Source: Kofleriaceae bacterium (GTDB lineage: Bacteria; Myxococcota_A; Polyangia; Haliangiales; Haliangiaceae). From it: a DNA stretch of 64,000 nt. The position numbers and the translations under genes were made by a program. Shown piece after piece: positions 29,030 to 38,219 of the stretch; the first letter of the stretch is position 1; every line of letters begins with the position of its first letter. The notes under the pieces were generated by a model. It searched no databases. It worked only from the letters and a program-made list of their open reading frames with translations, and had not been told where the DNA came from. The stretch spans positions 48,599-112,598 of the forward strand of contig JAGPCY010000032.1 in NCBI GenBank assembly GCA_018057825.1. The letters run 5' to 3'.

Positions 29030-29583
29030 CCGGGGTCGCCTCTGCGCTCGTGCTCGGGTTCGGCTTCGGCTGGGCGCTGCACAAGGCCGGCCTCACGCGC
29101 TACGACCGCATCGTCAACATCTACCGGCTGCGCGACCTGACCGTGCTGCGGTTCATGCTGACCGCGCTGGCGGTGGCCGCGGTCGCGATCGAGGTCGGCC
29201 GCGCCCTGGGATGGGCGGGCCACCTCCACGTCCCGCCGACCGCGGCGGCTGCCAACCTGGTGGGCGGGGTGGTCTTCGGCGTCGGCATGGCCACCGCCGG
29301 CTACTGCCCGGGGACCATCGTCGCCGAGGCCGGCGAGGGTCGGCTCGACGCCTGGCTGGCCGGGGGCGCCGGGCTGGTGGTCGGGGCCCTGACCTTCGGG
29401 CTCCTCCAGCCGACGATCATGCCGGTCCTGCGCGGCGCCACGCCCACCGGCCGCGGCACCGTCGCCGACCTCCTGGGGGCCAGCCCGTGGCTGGTCGCCG
29501 TGGTCTTCGCCCTCGCCGTCGCCCTCGTGCTGGTGCTGGTCCGTCGGGTCGGTCGCCCCAGCGAACCAGCGCGGACCCGCTAG
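29026..29583 (+). CDS. YeeE/YedE family membrane protein, second half
   Basis: 185 residues with about five membrane helices. GFGFGWALHKAGLTRYDRIVN at the start and GMATAGYCPGTIVAE (Cys in the GYCPGT motif) are the hallmarks of the partner subunit of split YeeE/YedE sulfur transporters. Start overlaps the preceding stop as ATGA, so the two halves are made together. Its stop overlaps the stop of the convergent PEGA gene by three bases. Confidence 0.87.
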   Translation: MTGVASALVLGFGFGWALHKAGLTRYDRIVNIYRLRDLTVLRFMLTALAVAAVAIEVGRALGWAGHLHVPPTAAAANLVGGVVFGVGMATAGYCPGTIVAEAGEGRLDAWLAGGAGLVVGALTFGLLQPTIMPVLRGATPTGRGTVADLLGASPWLVAVVFALAVALVLVLVRRVGRPSEPARTR

Positions 29584-31781
29584 AACTTGTACGAGCCGCC
29601 GAGGCGGAAGTACGTGCCGAAGTCGGTGGTCGGCATCACCCGGTTGAACTCGTCGACGAACAGCGCGCGCTCGGACTGGAACGGCGCGCCCTCGAGGACC
29701 GCGAAGCCGTTCCACCGCTCGCTGAGCGCCAGCTCGGCGACGATCGTGGTGATGAACCGGAGGCCGCTGTCGCGGGTGAAGAAGTCGTTGCCGGACTCGC
29801 CGGTCAGGTCCTCGACCCGCGCCGCCTCCTCGGCGGTGAAGCCGCCGGTCATGCCGCGGTCCTTGTACTTGCTGCACACCTCGGCGGGATCGCCGTCGAA
29901 CTCGCCGGCCGAGTTGAGCTCCGGGCAGTGGCGATCGGAGAAGATCTCGAAGGCGCCGCGGGCGCTGACGGTGACGAAGCCAAACGCGTTGAGCGACGCG
30001 ACGCCGCCGGCCTGGAAGGTCGCGCCGTTCTGCTTCGAGTCGTCGAAGAGCTTGGCGCCCCAGGAGAAGTTGGCGAAGGCCCCTGCCGAGAACGGCTCGT
30101 TGTGGACCAGCATGAAGCGGGCGCCCAGGCCGAGATCGGTGCGGGTCCCGATCGTGCGGACGAAGACGTTGGCGTCGAAGCCGCGGGCGAACATCTTGCC
30201 GGCGCCGACCGTGACCCGGACGTCGGCGAAGTACGGGAAGCCGCCCGACAGGTCGATCGTGGCGCTGCCGCGCGGCAGGGTCAGGGCCCCCCACGACGAC
30301 AGGCTCTTGCGCAGCGCGCGCTTCTCGTCGGGCGACAGGCCCTCGACGTCGAGGTCCGCCGACAGCACCTCCGACTTGCCGCCGATCAGGTCGATCGTGC
30401 GATCCCACGGCTCGAAGCCGACCTTCTGGACCCGGACCACGGTGGTGCCGACCTCGACCTCGAGGTCGAGCGGCGTCACGCCCTGGGGCAGGCCGTTGAT
30501 CATGACCTCGGCGCCGGCCGGGTCGGACAGGACGCGGAGCCGGCCGACCGCCTTCAGCTCGGCCGACACCGTCAGGGTCTGCCCCTCCTCGACGCGGACC
30601 TTCTGCTCGAAGGTCTTGTAGCCGGGCAGCTTGACGACCACGAAGTGCTCGCCGCGCGCGACCTGCTTCTCCTGGGGCACCTTGCCGACGCCCGCGCCGT
30701 CGATGAAGACGTCGGCGTCGGGCACCGCCGACAGCACCTTGAGGGTGCCCTTGCCGCCGGCGCCGGCCTCGGGCTGGAGGTCGAGCTTGACGATCATCGA
30801 CTGGCCGTCGTTGATCGTGACCCGCTCCTCCTTGGTCTGGAACCCGGCGGCCTTGACCTCGAGGACGTGCTCGCCGGCCCGGACCTGCTTGATGTCGACC
30901 GGCACCTTGCCGACCGGGGTGCCGTCGAGGAAGACCTCGGCGCCCGCGGTCGACGACATGACGCGGATCGTGCCGCCCTGGCCGCCGATCGTGGCCTTGA
31001 GCTCACCGCGGACCTTGGTCTGCTGGCCGGCGGTGACCTGCACGGTCTGCTTCCACGGCAGGGCCGGCTCCTTGCGGACCTCGACCACGTGCAGGCCCTC
31101 GACCACGTCGGTCAGGACCATCGGGGTCGTGCCGTTCTGCTTGTTGCCGTCGAGGTAGACTTCGGCGTCGGGGACGTCGGCCTCGACCACGATCGTGCCG
31201 AGCTTGGGCTTGGCGATCGCGGTCAGCACCGGGGTCAGGCCGAACTTCTCGTTCTCCTTGACCTCGACCCAGCTCTGGAAGGTCTGGAAGCCCTCGCGCT
31301 TGAGCTCGACCAGGTGGCGTCCGGGGCTGGTCGTGATCAGCACCGGGGCCGCGCCCTGGGACTGGCCGTCGAGGTAGACCGTGGCGCCGAACACGTTCTG
31401 GTCGGCGTCGGCGCGGATGTCGATCCGCGGCGGGTCGACCTTCTTGATGAGCGGCACGAACACCGACTGCAGCTTGCGGGTGCGCGCCACGGTCAGGTTC
31501 TTCTGCGCCGGCTGGTAGCCGTCGAGTTCGATGATGACCAGGAACGACCCGTTCTTCATCTTGCCCTGCCACGGCGTGACCCCGATCGCGCCCAGCTCCT
31601 TCTTGTCGATATAGATCGTGGCGCCGGGGGGCGCCGACTCGATCTTGACGCTGTAGCGCCCCCCCGACAGGGCCGGGTGGGACTGCGCTGCGGCGGGGCG
31701 GGCGGCGACCGCGACCACCAGCAGGGCGACCAGGGCGAGCGCGGCGCCGCGCAGCCATCGCATGGACGAAGAGAGGTTCAT
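29580..31781 (-). CDS. PEGA-repeat protein with C-terminal outer-membrane barrel-like domain
   Basis: 733 residues. Signal peptide (MRWLRGAALALVALLVV, cleavage near AAAQS). Six PEGA repeats follow in about residues 40-480, each of the form GxxVYLDGxxxGxxP...Gxx-V-x-K-x-GF/Y (for example AEVFLDGTPVGKVPVDI, ADVFIDGAGVGKVP). The last ~230 residues have alternating strands and end in Phe (FRLGGSYKF), like outer-membrane barrel proteins. PEGA domains mediate envelope contacts and are frequent in myxobacteria. The start could also be the Met six residues further in. Confidence 0.85.
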   Translation of the reverse strand: MNLSSSMRWLRGAALALVALLVVAVAARPAAAQSHPALSGGRYSVKIESAPPGATIYIDKKELGAIGVTPWQGKMKNGSFLVIIELDGYQPAQKNLTVARTRKLQSVFVPLIKKVDPPRIDIRADADQNVFGATVYLDGQSQGAAPVLITTSPGRHLVELKREGFQTFQSWVEVKENEKFGLTPVLTAIAKPKLGTIVVEADVPDAEVYLDGNKQNGTTPMVLTDVVEGLHVVEVRKEPALPWKQTVQVTAGQQTKVRGELKATIGGQGGTIRVMSSTAGAEVFLDGTPVGKVPVDIKQVRAGEHVLEVKAAGFQTKEERVTINDGQSMIVKLDLQPEAGAGGKGTLKVLSAVPDADVFIDGAGVGKVPQEKQVARGEHFVVVKLPGYKTFEQKVRVEEGQTLTVSAELKAVGRLRVLSDPAGAEVMINGLPQGVTPLDLEVEVGTTVVRVQKVGFEPWDRTIDLIGGKSEVLSADLDVEGLSPDEKRALRKSLSSWGALTLPRGSATIDLSGGFPYFADVRVTVGAGKMFARGFDANVFVRTIGTRTDLGLGARFMLVHNEPFSAGAFANFSWGAKLFDDSKQNGATFQAGGVASLNAFGFVTVSARGAFEIFSDRHCPELNSAGEFDGDPAEVCSKYKDRGMTGGFTAEEAARVEDLTGESGNDFFTRDSGLRFITTIVAELALSERWNGFAVLEGAPFQSERALFVDEFNRVMPTTDFGTYFRLGGSYKF

Positions 31782-31901
31782 CGTAGGCGAGCTCCAGTGC
31801 ATGCCCCGCGACCGTACCAGCTCGGTCGGCGCGGCGGGGCGTAGGGGGTGGCGGATTCGACGGCCCAGGCCGGGCCGGTGTTCATGCCGCGCCGTGACCG
31901 G

Positions 31902-32720
31902 TCACACACCTGCGAACGGGGTGATCACCCCGGCCAAGAGGAGCGCCGCGAGGGCCGCCGCCACCAGCCCGCGGTAGGCGGCGAAGCCGACCAGGCGATG
32001 GCTGCCCAGGAAGCGGAGCAGCCAGGCGATGCTGGCGTAGCCGGTGACCGCGGCGGCGATCAGGGCGGCGGCCAGGGGCGCGGCGGCGTCGTCGCCGAGG
32101 GTCCTCATCGCCGCCGGGGTCTCGAGGATCCCGGCGCCGGCGATGGCCGGGATGCCGAGCAGAAACGAGAACCGCGCGGCGTCGGACCGGCCCATGCCCA
32201 CGACCAGCGCGGCGACGATCGTGGCGCCCGAGCGCGACACGCCGGGGCACAGCGCCAGGGCCTGGGCGCCGCCGATGATGAGCGCGTCGCGCACGCCGAG
32301 ATCGTCGAGGGTACGGACCCCGCGGGCCCGGGCGTCGACCACCGCCATGATCACGCCGACCCCGGCCAGGGTCGCGACGATCACCCACAGCGAGCGGGCG
32401 TCGCCCTCGATCAGATCCTTGAAGGTCAGGCCGCCGATCACGATCGGGACGGTGCCGAGGATCAGGAGCAGCGGCAGCCGGCCGCGGGGGCTGCGCCAGT
32501 CGCGCACGAAGGCCCGCGGCAGATCGATGAAGAGATCGCGCGCGAAGTAGACGATGACCGCGGCCAGGGTGCCGAACTGCAGGACCGCGGTGAAGGCGGC
32601 GCCGGGGTCTTGCTGGCCGAGGAGCACCGGGGTGATGCGGAGGTGGGCGGTCGACGACACCGGCAGGAACTCGGTGAGGCCCTGGACGACGCCGAGGACG
32701 ATCGCGAACCAGATCGGCAC
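31902..32720 (-). CDS. uppP: Undecaprenyl-diphosphatase
   Basis: 272 residues from a GTG start; eight membrane helices. Signature motifs: QGLTEFLPVSSTAHL (the (E/Q)xxxE-type catalytic region and PGxS/SSTxH box) and CPGVSRSGATI, both essential in BacA/UppP enzymes. It removes a phosphate from undecaprenyl diphosphate to recycle the lipid carrier for peptidoglycan and polysaccharide synthesis, and confers intrinsic bacitracin tolerance. Divergent from a small lipoprotein gene only 25 bp away. Confidence 0.92.
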   Translation of the reverse strand: MPIWFAIVLGVVQGLTEFLPVSSTAHLRITPVLLGQQDPGAAFTAVLQFGTLAAVIVYFARDLFIDLPRAFVRDWRSPRGRLPLLLILGTVPIVIGGLTFKDLIEGDARSLWVIVATLAGVGVIMAVVDARARGVRTLDDLGVRDALIIGGAQALALCPGVSRSGATIVAALVVGMGRSDAARFSFLLGIPAIAGAGILETPAAMRTLGDDAAAPLAAALIAAAVTGYASIAWLLRFLGSHRLVGFAAYRGLVAAALAALLLAGVITPFAGV

Positions 32721-32727
32721 GGCGCGC

Positions 32728-32737
32728 ACGCTATCAT
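32728..32737. promoter_or_regulatory. Overlapping divergent -10-like hexamers (TAGCGT / TATCAT)
   Basis: On the minus strand TAGCGT (32728-32733) ends 7 nt before the uppP GTG. On the plus strand TATCAT (32732-32737) ends 8 nt before the lipoprotein ATG. The two hexamers share two bases, so two polymerases could not bind at once. Confidence 0.4.
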
Positions 32738-32745
32738 GCGCGGCG

Positions 32746-33132
32746 ATGACGCGCGCCTTCGCGATCGCCGTGGTCCTGTCCGCTTGCAGCGCGCCGTCGG
32801 CGCCGACCACTCCGCCGCGCCCGGCGACCGTCGACGCTGCGGTCGAGGCCGAAGCCGATGCTGGGCCGGCGGTCGCGGTCGTCGCGCCGGCGCCGGCGCC
32901 CGTGACCGACGAGGAATGTGGACGCTACGTCGATCACGTCCTGGCGGTGGGGCTCGATGCGATGCGGGCGACCAAGCCGGCCGACCTGATCCCGACTCCC
33001 GAGCAGGTGGCGGAGAGCCGTGGCCGGCTCTTGGCGAGCCGGCCGTGCAAGGAGCTGCCGCGGGCGGCGTGGGCGTGCGCGCTGGCGGCGCGGGATCAGG
33101 CGGCGCTGTACGCGTGCGCGGAGGCGAGGTAG
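32746..33132 (+). CDS. Small lipoprotein with C-terminal cysteine-containing helical domain
   Basis: 128 residues. Leader MTRAFAIAVVLSAC has lipobox LSAC. A linker rich in Pro, Ala and Asp (about 15-55) precedes a helical domain with DEECGRYVDHVLAV, RPCKELPRAAWACALAARDQAALYAC. The four cysteines may form two disulfides. This small-domain pattern (AWxCALxAxDQAALYAC) is familiar from myxobacterial lipoproteins but has no known role. The stop is followed at once by hexamer tract 6. Confidence 0.7.
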   Translation: MTRAFAIAVVLSACSAPSAPTTPPRPATVDAAVEAEADAGPAVAVVAPAPAPVTDEECGRYVDHVLAVGLDAMRATKPADLIPTPEQVAESRGRLLASRPCKELPRAAWACALAARDQAALYACAEAR

Positions 33133-33133
33133 C

Positions 33134-33290
<157 letters not shown>

Positions 33291-33294
33291 GAGG

Positions 33295-34377
33295 CTAGCG
33301 CCGCGGCGACGACAGGCGGGGCAGGGCGGCGCGCGGGATGAGCTGCGCCGACGGGCGGACCACGTCGACCGCGGTGCTGTCGCCGACGCCGAGGTCGGTC
33401 AGCTCGGTCGGGATCTCGGCGGTGTCGTCGATGACGGCGGCGGGACGAGGCGCGGCGGCGGGCCGGGGCGCCGGGAGGACGGCGGGCGCCAGGGGCGCGG
33501 TCCCGCGGGCGAACCGACGGGGCGGCGCCGGCGGCAGCGGCGTGACGGGCAGCGCCGGCTCGGGGCGCGCGACGACGGGCGGCGGCGGCAGCGGCGGGGC
33601 CAGCGGGGCGGGGGGCAGCGGCGCAGGAGGCAGGGGCGCGGGGGGCAGCGGCGGCTGCGCCTGGGTCGCGGCCAGCCGGGGCGCGCTCGGCCGCGCCGCG
33701 ACGGGAGCCGGCGGGGCAGCGGGCGCGATCGTCGAGCGACGGGGCGGGGCCGGCGGAGGCTGCCGCACCGTCGGCGGGCGGGCGACGACCGGGGCAGGGG
33801 CGGGGCGGGCGACGACCGGGGCGGGAGCGGGGCGGGCGACGACCGGGGTCGGGGCGGGAGCCGGCGCGCGACGAGCGACGACCGGGGCCGGCGCGGGAGC
33901 TGGCGCGCGACGGGCGACGACTGGCGCCGGGGCCTTCGCTGCGGCGTCGGCCTCGGCCGCGGCGATGCGGGCCTTGGCCAGGGCGACCTGCCACTCCCAC
34001 TCGTCGTCGGCGATCCGCCCGTCATCTCCATCGTCGGGGAGGATGTCGTCGGACACGATCACCGTGGGGCTGGGCGCGGGGCTGGGCATCGGGCGGGCGA
34101 CCACAGGCGCCGGCGCCAGCGGAGCCGGCGCCGCCGGGCGGGTCTGGAGGCCCGGGGTGGCGACCGGAGTAGCCGGGGCGGTGGTGACCGGCGGCGCGAC
34201 TGGCCAGGGCGCGGTCGGGGCCGGTGCGGGGGCCGCCAACGGTCCAACCAGCGGCGAGGGCCACGAATCTGCGGCGGGAACCAGCGCCACGATACGACCG
34301 TCGGGCGTCAGCGCGTACCCGAAGCGCGAGAGCTTCACGTACCCGGCGCGGGCGAGGACGCGTTCGATGACCGCCAT
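33295..34377 (-). CDS. Ala/Pro-rich low-complexity protein with short N-terminal module
   Basis: 360 residues. The first ~45 (MAVIERVLARAGYVKLSRFGYALTPDGRIVAL) look like a small folded N-terminal module. Residues ~120-145 contain an acidic segment (ILPDDGDDGRIADDEWEW). The remainder is disordered Ala/Pro/Arg repeat, including several near-identical units APVVARR-APAPAP and PLPPAPLPPAPL. No catalytic motif. Could be a scaffold or DNA/RNA-associated protein; function not assigned. Tract 6 adjoins its stop. Confidence 0.65.
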   Translation of the reverse strand: MAVIERVLARAGYVKLSRFGYALTPDGRIVALVPAADSWPSPLVGPLAAPAPAPTAPWPVAPPVTTAPATPVATPGLQTRPAAPAPLAPAPVVARPMPSPAPSPTVIVSDDILPDDGDDGRIADDEWEWQVALAKARIAAAEADAAAKAPAPVVARRAPAPAPAPVVARRAPAPAPTPVVARPAPAPVVARPAPAPVVARPPTVRQPPPAPPRRSTIAPAAPPAPVAARPSAPRLAATQAQPPLPPAPLPPAPLPPAPLAPPLPPPPVVARPEPALPVTPLPPAPPRRFARGTAPLAPAVLPAPRPAAAPRPAAVIDDTAEIPTELTDLGVGDSTAVDVVRPSAQLIPRAALPRLSSPRR

Positions 34378-34524
34378 GACGTCCAAACACTGCACGACGC
34401 GGGCCAGACCGCACCGCGACGATCTCCCTCTCCGGCCCCGCTAACTGTCTCGATCTCCATGGCGCTATCGCCGGGGCGATGAGCCCCCGGAGCCTCGAGC
34501 CTCGGGCCACCAGTCCCCGGCCGA

Positions 34525-34776
<252 letters not shown>

Positions 34777-34783
34777 GCCTTGC

Positions 34784-35560
34784 CTACCGCCCCGTAAACC
34801 TCGGCGGCCGGCGCTCCGCGAAGGCGGCGAGTCCCTCGTCGCGATCCGCGCTGAACAGCGTCACGTCGTACTGCGCCCGCTCGATCGCGAGCCCATCCGC
34901 GAGCGAGCCATCCATCCCGCGCTCGATCGCAGCCTTCGCGGCGATCGTCGACTTCGGCGCGCAGCCCCGGAGCTCCGCCAGCACGTTGGCGACCGCCGCC
35001 GCCATCCCGCCCTGGGGGACCAGCCCCATGACCAGGCCGAGGTCGCGCGCGCGCGCCGCCGGGATGCGTCGACCGAGGAGGATGAGCTCCTTGGCCGCCG
35101 CCACACCGATCAGGCGCGGCAGGCGCTGGGTCCCGCCGGCGCCGGGCATGATGCCCAGCCGGACCTCGGTCAAGGCCAGCTCGGCGTCGTCGACCAGGAG
35201 CCGCAGGTCGCAGGCCAGGGCCAGCTCGAGGCCGCCGCCGAAGGCCGAGCCGTTCATCGCGCACAGGGTCGGTTGCGGGATCGCCGCCCAGGCCTCGATC
35301 GCGCCGCTGATCGCGTCGATGTAGCGCCCCGACTCGGCGGCCGGCACGCCCTTGCGCTCCTTCAGGTCGGCGCCGGCGCAGAACACGTGCTCGCCGGCGC
35401 CGGTCAGCACGACCGCGCGAACCTCGGGATCGGCGGCGAGGCGCTTGGCGATCCGCGCCAGCTCCTCGTTGACGGCGAGGGACAGCGCGTTGCGCGCCTC
35501 GGGGCGGTTGAGAGTGACGGTGGCGACGTGGTCCGCGAGCTCGACGATGGGCAACGACAT
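34784..35560 (-). CDS. Enoyl-CoA hydratase/isomerase family protein
   Basis: 258 residues, normal crotonase length. [16 protein letters not shown] near the N-terminus, the CoA-site [10 protein letters not shown], the oxyanion-hole segment [18 protein letters not shown], and the [18 protein letters not shown] segment carrying the active-site Glu-equivalent region. It probably hydrates or isomerises enoyl-CoA in fatty-acid or amino-acid degradation; the AUH/methylglutaconyl-CoA hydratase group is suggested by the [10 protein letters not shown] motif. An HMG-CoA lyase gene lies 5 kb away, which would fit leucine breakdown (inference). Confidence 0.9.
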   Translation of the reverse strand: MSLPIVELADHVATVTLNRPEARNALSLAVNEELARIAKRLAADPEVRAVVLTGAGEHVFCAGADLKERKGVPAAESGRYIDAISGAIEAWAAIPQPTLCAMNGSAFGGGLELALACDLRLLVDDAELALTEVRLGIMPGAGGTQRLPRLIGVAAAKELILLGRRIPAARARDLGLVMGLVPQGGMAAAVANVLAELRGCAPKSTIAAKAAIERGMDGSLADGLAIERAQYDVTLFSADRDEGLAAFAERRPPRFTGR

Positions 35561-35567
35561 CGCCGGC

Positions 35568-35573
35568 ATCCTA
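35568..35573 (-). promoter_or_regulatory. -10-like hexamer TAGGAT for enoyl-CoA hydratase
   Basis: On the minus strand TAGGAT ends 7 nt before the ATG; identical to the hexamer before the receiver-DUF4388 gene. No -35 found. Confidence 0.4.
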
Positions 35574-35637
35574 CCCGCTCGCGGCCGGGCGGCGAGAAAC
35601 CGGCAACCGATCGCGCGAGCGGTTGTCACACTTCGCC

Positions 35638-38058
35638 GTGCGCTTCCCGCTCGCCGCCGTGCTCGTCCTCTGCCCGGCGGTCGCCGCCGCCGACAACCTG
35701 ACCTCGGCGCGGGACCAGCCGCTCCGCGAGGTCAGCCACGCCGTCGCGGTGACGGTCGCCGACGGGATCGCGACCTACAAGGTCCAGCGGGTCTTCGCCA
35801 ACCCCGGCAAGCTCGCCGACGAGGCCCGCCTGGCGATCCAGCTCCCCTACGGCGGCGCCGCCACCGGGTTGCGGATCCGCGCGCGCGATCGCTGGTACGA
35901 CGGCGAGCTGATGGAGGCGACGCGGGCCGAGAAGCTCTACCAGGAGCTGACCGGCGTCGGCCGTTGGGAGCCCAAGGACCCGGCGCTCCTGTACTGGGCC
36001 TGGGCCGATCAGCTCCGCCTGCGGGTGTTTCCGGTCCTGCCCGGCGCGACCTCGACCGTCGAGTACACGCTCACCGTCCCGACCCGCTACCAGGGCGGTC
36101 AGGTCCACCTGGCGTATCCCCGCCCGACCCTCGCCGCGGGTACGAACCTGGCGCCGCCGGTGGTGACCGTGCAACCCGCCTGGGGTGACGCCACCACCGC
36201 GATCGTCCTCGATGGCGCGCGCATCGCGCCCGGGGCGCCGGTGGTGCTGGTCGAGCCGCCCGAGCCCGCGGCCCTGGCCGGGATCGAGCGCATCGAGGGC
36301 CACGGCTACGCCGCCAGCGCGATCGAGGTCCCCGACGTGCCGGCCGCGCGCGAGCGCTACGCCCAGGTCACGGTGACCCTCGACCTCGAGCACACCTACC
36401 GCTCCGATCTCGAGATCGAGCTGTACCCGCCCCGCGGCGAGCCCCTCCAGGTCTTCGGCGGCGGCGGCGGCGGCGACAACGACGTGCGCGGCGCGTTCCC
36501 GCTGACCCTCGCGCCGGGCACGCCGATCGCCGGCACCTGGCGCCTGGTGGTGTCCGACGGCGCGCGCCTCGACACCGGGACCTTGACCGCGTGGAAGCTG
36601 GCCTTCGGCGACGGCAAGCGCCTGACCGTCGCCGCCGACGACGTGCCGCTGTTCGTCCCCGACGCTCCCGAGGGCGGCGATGGCGGCCAGGTCCGGTTTG
36701 CGCTGGCGCCGCCGGTGATCGACACCGTGGCCGCGCGCCTGGGCCGGGTGGTGGCGTCGCCGCGCCGGGCCTTCACGCGGGTCGAGCTCGACGCCGCGCC
36801 GATCGTGCGGCCGCTGCCGGTCAAGGCCCAGGTGGTGTTCGCGGTCGACGCCTCGCACTCGCTGGGCGCCGACGGCATCGCCGAGCAGCTCGCGCTCATC
36901 GGTGGCTACCTCACCCACGTCCCCGACGCCGAGGTCGAGGTCGTCGTGTACCGCCGCAAGGCCGAGCGGCTGTGGAACCGGTTCGTGCCGGCCAAGGACG
37001 TGCCGGCGGCCCTGACCAAGGCCCTCGCCGCGGGCCGCCTCGCGCCGGGCAACGGCAGCGCCCTCGACGAGGGCGCCCGGGTGGCGGCGGCGGCGCTGGC
37101 CGGACGCCGCGGGCCGCTGCGGGTGGTGATCACGACCGACGATCGGCTGCGCGGCCGGTGGGCCAACGCCGATGGCCTGACCGCGCTGGCGCCGCTGCCG
37201 GCGGCCGCGGTGGTCCACGTCGTCAAGACCGTCGGGGAGGGTGGCGAGGTGACGATGGAGCGCGACGATCAGCTCCCGCTGGCGCCGCTCGCGCTGAGCC
37301 ACCGCGGGATCGCGGCCTGGGTGCGCGGCCTCGCCAGCGACGACAAGCACCTGGCCGACCGCGTCCTCGGCCTGGTCCGCCCGACCCGGATCGACGGCCT
37401 CGCGCTCGCCGGCCTCGACCTGTCGGGCACCAGCGACGGCGAGGTGCCGGCGGTCCTCGACGAGGGCGCCGGCGTGCGCGTGGTGGTCGGGGCGGCCACC
37501 GCGCCGAGCCGGATCGAGCTGACCGGGATGATCTGGGGCGACAAGTTCCGCCGGGTGGTCACCGTCGACGAGCGGTTCTCGCGCGCCGCCGCGGCCTGGG
37601 TCTTCGGCGAGGACGATCACGGCGACCTCACGGCCGACGAGATGATGACGGTCGCGATGATGGGCCGGGCGGTGTCGCCGGTGACGTCGTACCTGGCCAC
37701 CGAGCCCGGGGTCCGGCCGTCGACGATCGGCCTCGAGACCGAGGGCACCGGCAGCGGCGGCGGCAGTGGCTTTGGCATCGGCGGCCTCGGCGCGCGCGGC
37801 GGCGGCTTCGGCCCGCCGGTCGATCCTGCGCGCCTCCTCGGCGCCGCCGTCGACGCCTGCGTCAAGCGCCACCGGCCGGCCGCCGGGTGGTCGGTCGCCC
37901 TCGACCTCGAGACCACCGGCCACGAGGTCGTCGACGTCGTGCCCGGCGCCGGCGCCGACACCGCGGTCGGCACCTGCATCGTCGAGGCGGCGTGGGCGCT
38001 CGCGCTACCGCCCTCCTTCGCCGCCGAGCGCGCACACTACCCGCTGACCTTCCGCTGA
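35638..38058 (+). CDS. VIT and vWA domain secreted protein with P/Homo-B-like insertion
   Basis: 806 residues from GTG (a TTG five codons upstream is possible). Signal peptide RFPLAAVLVLCPAVAAA. A VIT domain spans about 20-160 (ATYKVQRVFANPGKLADEAR, AEKLYQELTG). Next is a segment typical of proprotein-convertase P/Homo-B domains (TLDLEHTYRSDLEIELYPP, AGTWRLVVSDGA, LTAWKLAFGDG), then a vWA domain with MIDAS-like DASHS at D404 and further strands to about 560. The C-terminal third includes a Gly-rich linker. VIT/vWA proteins are secreted surface or adhesion-related proteins in myxobacteria. The stop is at the edge of tract 8. Confidence 0.8.
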   Translation: MRFPLAAVLVLCPAVAAADNLTSARDQPLREVSHAVAVTVADGIATYKVQRVFANPGKLADEARLAIQLPYGGAATGLRIRARDRWYDGELMEATRAEKLYQELTGVGRWEPKDPALLYWAWADQLRLRVFPVLPGATSTVEYTLTVPTRYQGGQVHLAYPRPTLAAGTNLAPPVVTVQPAWGDATTAIVLDGARIAPGAPVVLVEPPEPAALAGIERIEGHGYAASAIEVPDVPAARERYAQVTVTLDLEHTYRSDLEIELYPPRGEPLQVFGGGGGGDNDVRGAFPLTLAPGTPIAGTWRLVVSDGARLDTGTLTAWKLAFGDGKRLTVAADDVPLFVPDAPEGGDGGQVRFALAPPVIDTVAARLGRVVASPRRAFTRVELDAAPIVRPLPVKAQVVFAVDASHSLGADGIAEQLALIGGYLTHVPDAEVEVVVYRRKAERLWNRFVPAKDVPAALTKALAAGRLAPGNGSALDEGARVAAAALAGRRGPLRVVITTDDRLRGRWANADGLTALAPLPAAAVVHVVKTVGEGGEVTMERDDQLPLAPLALSHRGIAAWVRGLASDDKHLADRVLGLVRPTRIDGLALAGLDLSGTSDGEVPAVLDEGAGVRVVVGAATAPSRIELTGMIWGDKFRRVVTVDERFSRAAAAWVFGEDDHGDLTADEMMTVAMMGRAVSPVTSYLATEPGVRPSTIGLETEGTGSGGGSGFGIGGLGARGGGFGPPVDPARLLGAAVDACVKRHRPAAGWSVALDLETTGHEVVDVVPGAGADTAVGTCIVEAAWALALPPSFAAERAHYPLTFR

Positions 38059-38219
38059 CTCGGTCTCGGACTCGGCCTCGGACTCGGTCTCGGTCTCGGC
38101 CTCCGTCTCGGTCTCGGCCTCGTCTCCGTCTCCGTCTCGGCCTCGGTCTCGGCCTCGGCCTCGGTCTCGGCCTCGGTCTCGGTCTCGGCCTCGGTCTCGG
38201 TCTCGGTCTCGGTCTCCGC
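38059..38219 (-). repeat. Hexamer tract 8 (GAGNCC on - strand)
   Basis: About 27 hexamers, plus-strand CTCGGA, CTCGGC and CTCGGT. It exactly fills the interval between the stop codons of convergent genes. Rightmost member of the family in the window. Confidence 0.9.
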
